Shown in pieces: positions 34,022 through 45,658 of a stretch of 64,000 bases of DNA. Under the pieces are notes generated by a model, which searched no databases, was not told the origin of the DNA, and saw only the letters and a list, made by a program, of their open reading frames with translations. Every line of letters begins with the position of its first letter. Position 1 is the first letter of the stretch. The translations under genes were made by a program, and so were the position numbers. Source of the stretch: Humulus lupulus (taxonomy: Eukaryota > Streptophyta > Magnoliopsida > Rosales > Cannabaceae); assembly GCF_963169125.1 (NCBI RefSeq), contig NC_084795.1, positions 134,333,701-134,397,700 of the forward strand, written 5' to 3'.

Positions 34022-35069
34022 ATTGTTCTCTTTTTAGGGAAAGTTTGGTATCTACACCTAGATTAGTCATGCTGTTGTTTAGTATGAACTAGGAAAATCC
34101 TAAAACGTAGAAAATGCACCAAGTTTTAGTGGAAATTGAGTGCTGTAATTAGTGTTACTTGTGGTTGTGGTTGTAATCGACAGTACTTCATGGGCTTTTG
34201 TTCACGTTTGTAGTTTGTACACAGTATTTTCAAGAATGTGTATGAAGAAAATAATTACATGGAGCCGTATATAGCTTTAATCGATCTTACGTGTACGTAT
34301 GGGTTTATTATATCTGTGTATTTATATGTATTGAAAGAATGTTAGCTGTAACGACCCAAATTCGCTAATAAGGCTTAAGGGCCTTGATTAGCGTGCCAGG
34401 AGGGCACGATGGGATTTATGTGTGATTTTATGAGTTAAATGCATGGTTATGATTTAAAGCATGTTATATGACTAATTGAACATTGAGATGCATGACTACG
34501 TGGTTAGTATGCATGTTAGGTGAAATAATTACGCATGTGGACCCCGTTTGCATGATAGGGGTAAATTGGTAATTTTAGCCCGCTGAGGGCATATATGTGA
34601 TAATTGTATTCTGTGAATTGTACCACGTGGGTGTGGTGTTATTATTGTGATGCACGTGCCGAGACGGTCCTAGAGAGCTAGTTAACTCAAGAGTCGCAAC
34701 GGGATTTCTATACCCGGCTCGGGAGGAGCCTAGGGGTACCTCGGGAATTTTATGGTTAAGTTGAGATTTAGCGGGTAATGGTTATTGGAGATTTAGTAAC
34801 CTGGGTAACCATTTGTTACTGCTGAGAGTAACAAGTTTTAGAAAGAAAATGGTAGATATGAAATAGAAATGAAAGGACTTAAGTGCCCTTGAGGTTTAGT
34901 TGGGAAAGGATAGGCAAGGAGGGGAAAAATGGTCATTTGGTTGAGAATTAGATAAATGGCAGCTGGGTTATATGGGGTACACGGTTTGGGGCTTAGTCAT
35001 TTTGGTCATGGATTGGTTTTGTTAAAAATAAAGAGAAGAAAAACTAAAGAGAAGGAAAGTTAGGGCAAT

Positions 35070-35104
35070 GAGAAGAAGAAGAAGAAGAAGAAGAAGAAGA
35101 AGAG
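35070..35104 (+). repeat. GAA microsatellite in the solo LTR
   Basis: About 12 uninterrupted GAA/AGA triplets. The matching stretch of the 8376-10,563 LTR does not have it, so it expanded in this copy or subfamily. Confidence 0.85.
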
Positions 35105-35466
35105 AAGTGAAGGAGCTGAAATTTGGAGACTTAGGAGATGAATCAAGGGAGCTTAGGATGGGATTCTCTACTTAAGGTAAGGATTTATGCATATTTAAGT
35201 TTGATTATGTTTAGATTTGTGAAATTTAAAGCTTGAGTTAAGTTTTTAAAGTTTGAGTTTTGAAGTTGCTGATTTTTGCAATCTAAGGGTGGATTGTTGG
35301 ATATGTTTGTGTTTTGAGCTTGAATCTAGTGTTTATGGGTTGTTAGATGGTCCATTTGAAGTCTTAAATTGATTTTGGGGTTTGGGTATTGGTTTGGTAT
35401 GATTTTGGAAGGTTTTAGCTCGGAGATAATGCAGGGAAAAACCCAGAATTCTGGGTCTGCGAAGGC

Positions 35467-35551
35467 GTGCCGCGGCACAGGTTTTTCGTGCCGCGGCGAG
35501 GGAGCCCCTGACTGATGGGTGCCGCGGCACAAGAAATTTGTGCCGCGGCAC
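35467..35551. repeat. Repeated 12-bp palindrome GTGCCGCGGCAC in the solo LTR
   Basis: Perfect copies at 35,467-35,478, 35,519-35,530 and 35,540-35,551, with a fourth near-copy (gtgccgcggcg) at 35,488. The sequence is self-complementary and GC-rich inside an otherwise AT-rich LTR. The related LTR at 8376 has looser 'cacggcccgtgtgc' text at the same place. Confidence 0.8.
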
Positions 35552-36621
35552 AAGGCCAATTTCAGGTGGACATTTTTGGCAACTTTAGGCCTTTGCTCCG
35601 GGGGTTCGGGGGAGTCTCCGGGGTGTTGTTTTTAAGGTTTTAGAGGTCCCGAGAGTGCGGGATTGGTCCCGGGAAGTGGTTTTGGGTTGATTAGTATTGA
35701 GGGATGTTTCTTGTGTGTTGTGACTAGGTTGTTGGTGAGGCTCGTGCTAGAGGACCGTGCTCGCGGCTTTAGTGCATCAGGAGGCTCGGAATACAGGTAA
35801 GAAAACCGTAACACCCGAGAATAGGGCATGGCCCCACTGTGTGATTGCAGGGCATGGCCCCAGATTGTATTATGTGCAAATGTTTAACCTTAAATGAATC
35901 ATGATGTGTGTGAATGATTATTTCGAATGTACTATATGTGTGATTATAATGAAATGAACGGCAAGGGCCGAGTGCGGCGTAGGCCGGGTACGGCCGTGGG
36001 GCCGAAAGTAACACACAGCACATGGGATGCTTATATTCAGGGTTGGACCCAAGGGATACATGAGTTATCCTCGCGGTGAGAATCGAAACCCCAGGCTTTG
36101 GTAAGGCCTCTGGGGCGGCATGGCCGTACTTGTTTATTATGATGGTTTCCCTATTTATCAGTGAATTATGCCAGCTATATGATTTGCATATGTTATGTTC
36201 TGCATGAGTTTTCTTGCTGAGCTTCGGCTCACGGGTGCTCCGTGTTGCAGGTAAGGGCAATGGCTGCGTCAACCAACCATGAGTACGGAGAGCGTGAAGC
36301 GACGCGTACATGTTCGGCCTGCCCGACTGCTTTGGTTGGGGGCATTTTGTAAATGGCTGTATTAATCCATTCTTTTGAAAGATAACCTGGTGTAAATCTA
36401 TTTTTGAGTTGTAAACATTTTGTAAACCTTATTTTGGGATCCCAGATGTTCTATACTTAACGCTTTTAATGAAGTTAAACATTTTTTTAAAAGAGTACAG
36501 CCTTAAACTCTGGTTTAATCACACTTTTGGTTTTAGAAACCACTTTGAGTCAATTAAATGCACAATTTTTGTTTTAAACTCACTTAGTAACGGCTCTAAG
36601 GTAGTAGGGTGTTACATTAGC

Positions 36622-37539
36622 TACTTGTTGTCTTTGGTTGATTTGTGTTGAATTTCATTTTCTTATCTATAGTATTTACAAGTTATATTAAATATAAGAA
36701 AGTGAAACTAATTTTCATTTCCATTCAAGATATTTGGTTTCGTTTGTCTATTAATTGTTTTAATGTTTGCACAATAACTCTCTCCTTTGCTCATTATTGT
36801 ATTCTCTCAAACTTGTTCCTCATATTTTTTTTAAGGTGGCATAACATACAGGCAGTAACTTATATATCTTCTCTGTTATTTTTTTATTATTATTATTTGT
36901 TATCATTTTATTGATTACACCCTAGAAACTTCATATTGTGCATTGTTGCTGGTACTTTTCCTTCGGTTAAAGAGAGAAGACATTTCTACCTTAGGTTAAA
37001 GAGAGAGAGAGAAGACATTTCTGTAGAGCATCAGGTTTAATCCTTAATGGGCTTATATGCTTATAGAGATTGAATGATCTTATTTGTTTGTTATTTTGTT
37101 TAAATCAAACTTGAACTAAATTTATTGTTTGTATTGGTATTATCTCTTGTTGTAAATGTTATACTCATGATCAAATAACAAAGTCAGTAGTTAAAAGGAA
37201 ACTCTTTCTCAAAACTAGAACAACATATTCAATGGCACATTTAAATAAATGTGTAGAGTGCAGAATGTAATGTTAGTAAAAACAGAAGTGAACCAAAATG
37301 AATATAGCCCAGAAAACTAAATAGAGAAGAAGAAAAGAAATAATGAAACCAACACAAGAATTATATTGGTTGAAGAACAAAGATCACTGTGATCTTTGTC
37401 TCTACTCCAGTTTCGAACTTGATCTCATATTCTTTATTGAACAATTGATAAAGTATGAATCCTATAAGGCAAAGTATCTTTGCCTATATATGTCACACTC
37501 CTCACATATAAATAAATTTATAAACAACTTTAATCTTTG
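36622..37539. other. CACTA interior without coding sequence
   Basis: AT-rich. The N-terminal half of TNP2, including the main transposase domain, would be expected here or further left, but no such frame exists. A pyrimidine-rich acceptor (ctttgtag) precedes the TNP2 segment that follows. Confidence 0.5.
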
Positions 37540-39328
37540 TAGGTTTTGTTAGTTCGTCATAATTTGGATGTTATGCATATAGAAAAAAATGTGTGTGATA
37601 GTATTATTAGCACATTGTTGGACTTGAATGGAAAATCCAAAGATCATCTTAATGCTCGATTGGATTTAAAGGATTTGGGTATCAAGAAGGCCTTGCATCT
37701 GGTGGAGAAAGATGGGATTATACGACTTCCAGCAGCATCTTACACACTTTCTAGATCAGAGAAGAAAATGTTTTGCCAAAGGTTATTTGATTTAAAGTTA
37801 CCTGATGGTTATAGCTCAAACATTAGTAACTGTGTAGTAGTTGAGGAACGTAAGTTGATGGGGCTTAAGTCTCATGATTTCCATGTCTTAATGCAACAAT
37901 TGCTGGTAGTGGCCATTCGAGGATTGATGGAGGATGGTCCAAGAGAGGCAATTATAAGACTTAGCAAATTTTTTAATGGAATATGCCAACATGTGGTTGA
38001 CGTAAAAGAAATCATAGAATTGGAAGCAGAAGTAGTTGAAACAATTTGTATGTTTGAAAGATATTTTCCTCCTTCATTCTTCGACCCTATGGTACATTTA
38101 GTTGTTCACCTTGGACGAGAAGTGTTATTATGTGGTCCTGTTCAATTTCGATGGATGTATCACTTTGAAAGGAAAATATTCTTAGTAACCTTTCAATAGT
38201 ATAACATGAATTTCCCTTAACTAATGAGGAAGGTTCCTTCTTTATTTGTAGATATATGAAGTTACTTAAAGGGTATGTGATGCAACCTACACATCCCGAA
38301 GCATCTATTGTTGAACGTTACATTGCAGATGAGTCAATGCGCTTTTGTGCATCATTTTTGAAACAATCTAATGACGAAGGTTCCTTCATTGGACGTAACG
38401 AATATAATGATAGTGATGTGATACTTGAAGGTCGTCCACTTCATCGTGGTGTAACTGTTACACTAAATGATAAGGATCTAGCTAGTGCACATCGCTATGT
38501 ATTATTCAATTTAGCTGTCACAGAGCAATATTTAGAGTGAGTGGATAAACTTATTATCTTCTAATTTCACTGTCGCTTAATTATTGATGGTGATTAATTT
38601 TTTTTAAAAATATAGGATGCATCTACAACAACTAAAAAAGAAAACAATACTTTAAGAACCAATCACACTCTACTTTGGAAACAACATACTGAGCTTTTTC
38701 CCTTGTGGTTAGAAGAAAAGGTATGGGCCAATACACTATTTAATTTGTATTAATCTGAAATTATGATGAAATTATGTGATAAAAATGTTTCCTTCTGTAG
38801 TTTTCTACTGCAGAATTTGATGCTATGGTATCAAGATTAGCACATGGTCCTCGTAAAGCAGTCATATCCTATAAGGGATATGTTATTAATGGGCAGCAAT
38901 TTCATACTAAGGATGCAGAGAGAACGACACAAAATAGTGGTGTTTATATGGAAGCAACAACAATGTGTAGATCTAGTGCTAAAGATGATGCACAATTGGC
39001 TGATGTTGTAGGATATTATGGGTTAATTAATCAGATTATACTCTTGGACTATTACAGTTTTCATATCCCTTTATTTAGGTGCAATTGGGCACATGTTGGC
39101 AAGGGTGTAAAGAAGGTTGATTGGTATACTCTTGTAAACCTACACCAAGGACAAAAAGAGTTTGTTAGAGAACCATTTATACTTGCTTCACAAGCTAAAC
39201 AGATATTTTACGCAAGGGAGAATGAAAATTCAAATTGGTATATTGTGTTAAAGGCTCCACCAAGAGGACACTACGAATCAGAAATATATGATGACCAACA
39301 TGATGAGAATCCGATTGCTCAAAGTTAA
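37540..39328 (+). pseudogene. TNP2-type CACTA transposase, C-terminal part only
   Basis: Several exons. About 37,540-38,172 begins RHNLDVMHIEKNVCDS and has YTLSRSEKKMFCQRLFDLKL, KSHDFHVLMQQLL and FFDPMVHLVVHLGREVLLCG, the end of the TNP2 transposase and the DUF4218 region. About 38,252-38,540 holds LKGYVMQPTHPEASIVERYI and AHRYVLFN. About 38,801-39,328 (FHTKDAERTTQNSGVYMEAT, DYYSFHIPLFRCNW, ASQAKQIFYARE) is DUF4216. The small exon near 38,616-38,720 needs a frameshift. The family is about 900-1200 residues; roughly the first half is missing, so this copy should not cut DNA. Confidence 0.85.
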
Positions 39329-39586
39329 AAAGTACAACATTTTCTTATTAATCATAAAATGTATAGTCATTACTTTTTTATGATTTTTTTTTTGTGCGTT
39401 TAGTATGATTTTTTTTTATTATTGTACTTATTAAGTTTCTTGAACTGCTTTAAAAATTGTTTCCTTAACTTGAGCATTGTGATTGTCATATTTAAAATAC
39501 ATGTTTTTGTATGATGCAAATTTAGTGCATATTTCAAATTACTTTTAACTAAATCTCTTAATCTCTTAATCTTATACAGGTACAAT

Positions 39587-42500
39587 ATGGAGACTAGAAA
39601 AAAGAAGCAGGATGGAAGTTTAGTCAATGAAAAGGATGGAGGTTTAGTCAATGAAAAGGAGGTTGGATCACCTTCAACTCAAGTTCACTTGCAACCTGGT
39701 GCTTTGAAAGCAATTGTGGCAGAAAAGAGGAGGCAATTAGCAGCTAAGTTTGGAAATTTGACAGAGAAGAAGAAATCCAAGCTTCGTTTTGCATCCTCTA
39801 CTAAAGTTGTAATGGATTCACCACCTGCATCTAAAAGATCTTATGAAGCAGCGTTTGGTATAAATCCAACAAATGAGGATGACAACGAAGATGAAAACAT
39901 GTCCCCACAACGAGCAACTGCGTTAGGTAGAACCCAAGCAACATCTCCACTCCACAACTTGAACAAAACAAGAAGATCTCTGCGCCATTTTGTTGACAAT
40001 GATTTTGAAGATGATTTTAACACTCCACAAAAGAATTCAGAAACTATGATGAACGAGTCACCCAAGTCTAGGTTGATTAGGCCATCAACCAAAGGTTCTC
40101 CTGCTGCTAATACAAGGTCCTCCCATCGCCAATCTATTGCTCATGTAGAAGATGTGCCTCTCAATAATAATCAGGAAGAATTTCTAGTTAACTCTACAGA
40201 GCATGTCACTCTAAACAAAAGAAAAAGAGGCCCAACAAAGCTGAAAGGTATTGCTCTCCAACCTGATGGTCGTATTACTGTAAGGTTTAATGCAAGAGGG
40301 CAAGCTGTAGGGGAAGGCTCGGTTAGTCTTTCATCATTTATAGGTCCTCTTGTAAGGGAACTTGTACCATACACAATAGCTGATTGGCGAAAGGTTCCAA
40401 AATCAATGAAAGATATTTTGTGGTCAACAATCCAGGTTCTAAACTTATATTTATTCATGTGTTAAAATCTTTTATTTTTAGGTGAATACTCATAAATTAA
40501 TATTTAATGTGAATGCAGACAAGGTATAAGGTGGACAAAGATTGGGAACGAGACTGGTGTATGAAAGTAATGGGAGACCTGTGGAGATCTTCCAAGTCCA
40601 GGCTAGTTACTAAGCTGAACGAGCTACCAAATGAACAAGAACGACTAAAATTAAAGCCTGATAATATCAAATCAGAAACTGAATGGAGAGTATTTGTGCG
40701 TGAAAAAACCAGTAAACAATTTCAGGTAACCAAAATTTCGATATATGTATTATATAGATTCTGCTTATTACAAATAAATTGGGTACCATACTTATTTCAG
40801 TTTGGTTTATTATCAGGAGAAAGATTGAGAAGAAAAAAAACACTCATTGCTTACTTAGCTGTTACATCTCTGATATTGATGAATTATAGTTTTAAGGCTT
40901 TTGGTATCTATAATCATGGTGTTCACTATAAACAGTAGCAGGTTTAATTTTCATTAAATTTGAATTTAGCAAAAGAAGTTCATTATTCTTTTGCACTTGC
41001 TCCTAAGGTTGTTTATAGTACACATTAAGTTATGCTTTCCCTTGTATTTAAAAATTGAATTGAGTATATATATAAATGTATACATTTGAGCAATAGTTAC
41101 ACTGTCATTTAAAACTTGAACTGAATATATATATATATATTCTATTTAAAAACTTGAACTGAACTATTTTCTTTGCTGCCATAGTTACTATTTTATTGCT
41201 GAAATATTTTTTTGTGTACTGTGTTTACTATTTCATTGCTAGAATACTGGTTCTGTATGTTTCTTTTACTGCTGGAGTGTTTACTGTTGGAGTGTTTATT
41301 ACATACTCTTTTCTTTGCTGCCATAGTTACTGTTTTATTGTTGAAAAACTATTATGTGTACTGTGTTTACTGTTTTATTGCTAGAATACTGGTTTAGTTT
41401 TTTTGTTTTACCGCTGGAGTGTTTGGTATTCTGTATGTTCAATCGCTGGTTCATTTCTTATTTATTTTAGGCGATTAGCAATAAGTTAAGTTTAAAGAGA
41501 TGAGGAAGAAACAACTCCCACATACATGCAGCAGGAGAGGATATGCTCGAACAATGGATGACATGGTAAAAATTTAATAAATATTTTTGGTAGCTAAACA
41601 TAAGAAAATATATGTTCTCTTTCCGAAAAATGTACTTGGATACAGAGTAGAGAAAGCTCAAAACCTGCAACAAGAGTTCAAGCTTTCTTAAAGACACACA
41701 CAAAGAAGAATGGTGAACCTGTGAATGCACAAGCTGCTAAAGTTATTGTAAGTAATTTACCCTTTGTTTGTAGAAACATATGTATTTGTATGCACATAGA
41801 CTTATTTAACAGTCAACTTGAAATGATTTATAGGAGAAGCTACAAGTTCTTGCAAATGAAAAACCAGATTCATGCATAACACAGAATACTGTACAAGATG
41901 CTCTCACTATTATATTTGGTCCTGACAAGAATGGTAGATCATTAGCTAATGGGAGGGGAGTAACTAATACAAAGTTAGCTATTCTAAGAACAAGAGATGA
42001 CCATATTTCATAATTGGAATCAAATCAATGTGAGATGAAGAATAAAATGTCTGAGATGATGAATCTTATTAATACTATTGCAAAAAGTGTAAACATTCAG
42101 GTAAATTAAATTAATTGACTTCTGTTTATTTTACTTTATTCATTGAAAATTATAAATGACTAAATTATTCTCAAACTTGTAGGGGTTTACTCAACCAAGT
42201 GAAGCAGAGTCACACATGCCTTCTCCTATGGTAACTACAATTTTAATTACTACCTATCATTTCACTTTTAATTTTTTAAGTATCAATATTATCTATAAAT
42301 AAATATATATTTTATCATGTAACAGAGTGTTAATAATTTGAAGTTCACTCCTGAAAACAATGCTTGCAATTTACTTGATTGGAATGGAAGTGGAGAAATT
42401 GTTGCAGAAGGTCGATGGTCTTCTAGTGATCCTTTATGTGAGGTGCATCATCTTCGTCTTGGGCCTAATGCAATGAGAGTTTGGGTTGATGTTGCTAAGA

Positions 42501-42604
42501 AACCTACTGCATATTTATGGAGACCAACATCACATATGAGTACAATTGAAGAAGCGGTTGGTTGCACTGTTGCTTGGCCTTCTAACAAAGTTACAATGAG
42601 GTAA
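39587..42604 (+). CDS. TNPA-like plant transposase (Transposase_24, Ptta/En/Spm) with seven exons
   Basis: ATG 39,587 follows an acceptor (tatacag). Proposed exons: 39,587-40,435, 40,519-40,725, 41,471-41,565, 41,646-41,747, 41,834-42,100, 42,181-42,229 and 42,326-42,604, all with GT-AG borders. The N-terminal half is basic and Ser/Pro-rich. ITVRFNARGQAVGEGSV, LVRELVPYTIADWRKVPKSM and ERDWCMKVMGDLWRSSKSRL mark the Transposase_24 family; the last exon (LHHLRLGPNAMRVWVDVA-type) resembles the DUF8039 domain linked to these transposons. One in-frame TAA lies near 42,011. TNPA proteins bind the subterminal repeats. The stop suggests slight decay or a wrong exon border. Confidence 0.75.
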
Positions 42605-43149
42605 AATTTCATGCAACTTAAAAATGATTTATAAATAGTACAACAAATCAGCTGTAGTAACTAATTATATCATCAAAATATATAGGAAATGAACATAATG
42701 GATGAAATTCAATTGTTTCTTGGTAGATATCTTTGGTACGTATCTTTGCATAAAATTAGCTAATGAATGAACATGTGTTTTCAACTATTTTGGCTACATT
42801 TGTTTTCTTAATTTTATATATTTTTCACTCTTACAGGTGCACAACTAATGAATGAAGTGTAATATTTTGGAGGGACGCCCATGATCAACAAATTATGAAT
42901 CAGTTTGTTTTAAAACTTTTGCTTATGTATTTTGTCTTGCACTATACTCGTACTTTTGGGATATTGATATTTTAGCTTTATGTAGCGAACATATTAAGAA
43001 TATTTGAATTTATGTTAAGGTATAATTTTTAATGTGTTATATGTTTATCATTTGTTGCAATTATTCATATGTTAAAAGATAAAAAAATTTAAAAGTTTTT
43101 GTTATGCCATGAAATTGTTCATATGACAATTAATAAATGTTAGGAAAAT

Positions 43150-43833
43150 GATTAATGATAACAATAAAGAAACGCTATTAAAATTAAGGATGATTACAAA
43201 CAAAAAACGCTATGTATGATTACTAATTACATTTTCAAAACGCTATTACATATCTTTACATAACGTTTGAAAAATGCTATTAAAAGTAAGGATAATTACA
43301 AACATAAAACGCTACGACTGATAACTAATTACATTCTTAAAACGCTATTGTATATCTTTACATAACGATTTAAAAACGCTATTCACAGTAAGTACGACTA
43401 CAAACATAAAATGCTACGACTTATAATTAATTGCATTTTCAAAATGTTATTGTATATCTTTACATAACGTTTTAAAAATGCTATTAAAAGTAAATATTAC
43501 TACAAACATAAAACACTATGGTTGATAACTAATTACATTTTAAAAACGCTATTGTATATCTTTCAACATCATTTCTGCATAACGTTTGAAAAACGCTATT
43601 AAAAGTAAGTATTTTCAATTTAACATAATCAATGACTACATACATAAAACGCTATGACTGACATCTAATTATATTTTTAAAACGCTATTATATATCTTTC
43701 AATAGCATTTTTACATCACAATTTAAAAACGCTATGAAAAGGTCCAGACTTTTAATAACATGGGATAATATAGCGTTTGTAATAGCGCTATCGTTTGTTA
43801 AAGATAGTGTTTTAAAAACGCTATGGAATGCAG
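43150..43833. repeat. Right subterminal repeat array of the CACTA element
   Basis: About 17 copies of AAAACGCTATT and close variants (aaaatgctatt, aaaacgctacg) in mixed spacing. They are arranged in a larger period of about 105-110 bp with shared text such as tatctttacataacg and gataactaattacatt. The last copies run to the TIR at 43,834. These are the expected binding sites for the TNPA-like protein and are needed with the TIR for transposition. Confidence 0.9.
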
Positions 43834-43847
43834 TTTTTCTTGTAGTG

Positions 43848-44854
43848 TCATTAAATCATTGAAGACATCAAGGTGGTATTTAGCATCCGTAGTGCCCTCA
43901 TAAAGGGTCATATGAGGCTCTTTGAAGTTGGTTGGGAGTCGTTCAACTTGAATATCTCTTGTCAAAGGTGACTCGTAGTTGAACTCATCGTTTACAATGT
44001 GCCCCCAGACACAATGACTATTTTGCTCCGAAGGCTTCTCATCTCGGTGTCCAGCTCTTGTCTCCTTCTATTCAAGGAATCCCTTAAGTCAGAAGGGTTG
44101 CCCTTCCCTTTCCCCATGTCCTTTGGAGGATCCATAGGGGGTGTTGTCCTTACATCTGACCTTCTCCTATTGAGCCTTTCTCTTAGGTGAGGCAGTTCTT
44201 CCTTAGAGGTGACTTTAGCTTCATTTCTATGACCAGCGTCGTCCCTCCATCTTTGCTCTTGGAGATACCTTGTTGGTCCAGGGCATTCATGATGTTTAGG
44301 TCGAGAATTATTGCTAGTAGAAAGTCGGGTCCTCCCGTCATCCATGGGGACGGTGGTCTCCCCTCTCCCATGCTCCTTCTCCCTATGATTGGGAAGGGGC
44401 ATGCTTGACTTCCCTTGCAGCAGGCCGTTCGAAACCTCCTGCATGTGTTTCTAGTGTGGTCTCCAGCCTTTGATTCTTCTTGTGCAACTCGAGTATCTCA
44501 TCCTCATAAAGAAAGTTTGGGAGCTAGAGCTCACAGAATGTACCAGAGGACTCTTGTCAGGCCTGTGTGTAGAGGGACCTGGATCCTGGTGGCCGGAACA
44601 CAGTGTTTTTGATGGTTGAGAATGAGGGTGCGTACCCAGGCCACCCACGAGGGCGACTGATGGTACTTGAGTATCTCCATTGTACTGGACATTCAGGGAT
44701 GATGCTTCCCTTTCCTGGCTAGGGTCTGGATGTTCCTCCGGCATACCTCCACTCTCAATGGTGGAGGGTTCCTCCTAGAGGCTCTTAGTTGGTCTCCGTC
44801 CAGGTGGATCTCAACATCTTGTGATTCCCGTAGGTGTCTTGAGTGCCTTGGCAT
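43848..44854 (-). pseudogene. gag: gag N-terminal half of Tat-B (right of the CACTA insertion)
   Basis: The minus-strand ATG at 44,854 begins MPRHSRHLRESQDVEIHLDG. Further on are GHQDPGPSTHRPDKSP (44,451-44,744) and a basic, Arg-rich linker (43,992-44,444: DGRTRLSTSNN, ERLNRRRSD, RDSLNRRRQELDTEMRSLRS). It aligns with Tat-A gag at 3880-4512. At least two frame changes break it. The start agrees in position relative to the PBS. It is separated from its C-terminal half by the CACTA transposon. Confidence 0.75.
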
Positions 44855-44902
44855 TTTCCCTTGTTGGAATCGATGGTAGAACAGTGGCTTGATACTTGTC
44901 CT

Positions 44903-45658
44903 TCTCACAAACAGTGCCAAATTGTTGACGGTGAGAACTGAGCAATGATATAAGGTCAGAAAATTCAAAGGTCGTTATGAAAATAACATAGAAAGAACTT
45001 AGGGAAAACTTGAAGAAGAAAACTGCAGAACAATAAACATGGAGAAAAACTCGTATCTTGCTTAATATCCTGTGTATACAATGAATTTACCAACTGCTTA
45101 GTCTGAGGGGTGAAGGTCTATTTATAGCTAGGCTTTAATGGCCCCTAGTACAGGGTGGTCCCTAGGGACAAAATTGTACAATGGTACATTGTTTGAGTAG
45201 TGGCACTGGTCATGGTGGAGCACAAGGTTGTGGTGTCAATTTTGGTACATGGTCAAAGGCATGCAGGTCATGCCTCCACGCTTGTACTAATTCGTGCCCC
45301 CACCACTTGTCGGACACAGATGTCAGATTCATTCCTTTGTCTTTCTCAGGGTCGTAATCCCATACCTGTACGTGTGCCTTGTACCTGATGCTCCTCCTTA
45401 CATTTCCAAGATACATCTTTTCTCCAAGATTCCTTGTATTTTACTAAGTGTGGGAAAGCTTGCAAGTCATCATGAGTAACATACTCAGTAGCCTTCACCA
45501 GTTGGACCTCACTATCGAGGTTCTCGCTCATACGAACCTTGCGCACTTGGCTATTTTGATGGTTCGGACATGCGGGCCTCGCTATGTGAGACCCTTTTCT
45601 TCTATGGCCTTTCACCTTCATTGATAGATGCTTTAAGGGATAATTTCCCATATTCACA
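44903..45658 (-). repeat. 5' LTR of Tat-B with degenerate primer-binding site
   Basis: The LTR (44,923-45,658, 736 bp) has ends TGTTGACGG...TATTCACA on the plus strand. A minus-strand TATAAATA (45,119-45,126) is the likely LTR promoter. Adjoining it (44,922-44,903) the minus strand reads TTTGGCACTGTTTGTGAGAA, a mutated form of the Tat primer-binding site. The right flank starts TTATC, the candidate target duplication, which cannot be checked because the other end is damaged. Confidence 0.8.

Larger units (their letters stand above)
34347..36616 (+). mobile_element. Solo LTR of a Tekay-like retrotransposon, TSD TTAGC
   Basis: Starts TGTAACGACCCAAATT and ends GGGTGTTACA like the LTR at 8376-10,563, with 2270 bp against 2188 bp. 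TTAGC occurs at 34,342-34,346 and 36,617-36,621, a perfect 5-bp duplication. No internal domain is present. This is the product of recombination between the two LTRs of an element that inserted into the CACTA transposon. The family is related to the element at 8.4-16.6 kb, but the sequences differ enough to be separate subfamilies. Confidence 0.93.
29449..43847 (+). mobile_element. CACTA (En/Spm) DNA transposon, 14.4 kb, TSD TCA
   Basis: Left end CACTACAAGAAAAA (29,449-29,462) and right end TTTTTCTTGTAGTG (43,834-43,847) are perfect 14-bp inverted repeats. The 3-bp duplication TCA lies at 29,446-29,448 and 43,848-43,850, the size expected of CACTA elements. Contents: subterminal repeats, host-gene pieces (30.9-34.0 kb), a solo LTR (34,347-36,616), TNP2 C-terminal part (37.54-39.33 kb) and a TNPA-like gene (39.59-42.60 kb). 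It is inserted in the gag of Tat-B. TNP2 is incomplete, so it would need enzyme from elsewhere to move. Confidence 0.95.
6240..45658 (-). mobile_element. Tat-B: minus-strand Tat-type Ty3/gypsy element split by three insertions
   Basis: Parts in minus order: 5' LTR (45,658-44,923), degenerate PBS, gag (44,854-43,848 and 29,448-28,620), protease (28,592-27,925), a second gag fragment (27,740-26,850), a tandem repeat, an antisense ORF (plus strand; 25,692-23,970 and 8374-8210), polypurine tract, and a 3' LTR remnant (6748-6240). The inserted DNA is an Athila-like element, a Tekay-like element and a CACTA transposon. The antisense-ORF frame continues across the 8374/23,970 gap, which confirms that the two flanks were once joined. 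No reverse transcriptase or integrase was found, so this copy looks non-autonomous. Confidence 0.7.

Noticed and set aside
35326..35559. 72-77-codon frames with repeated 'CRGT/PRH' text
   Set aside because: Produced by the GTGCCGCGGCAC palindrome repeats in the solo LTR.
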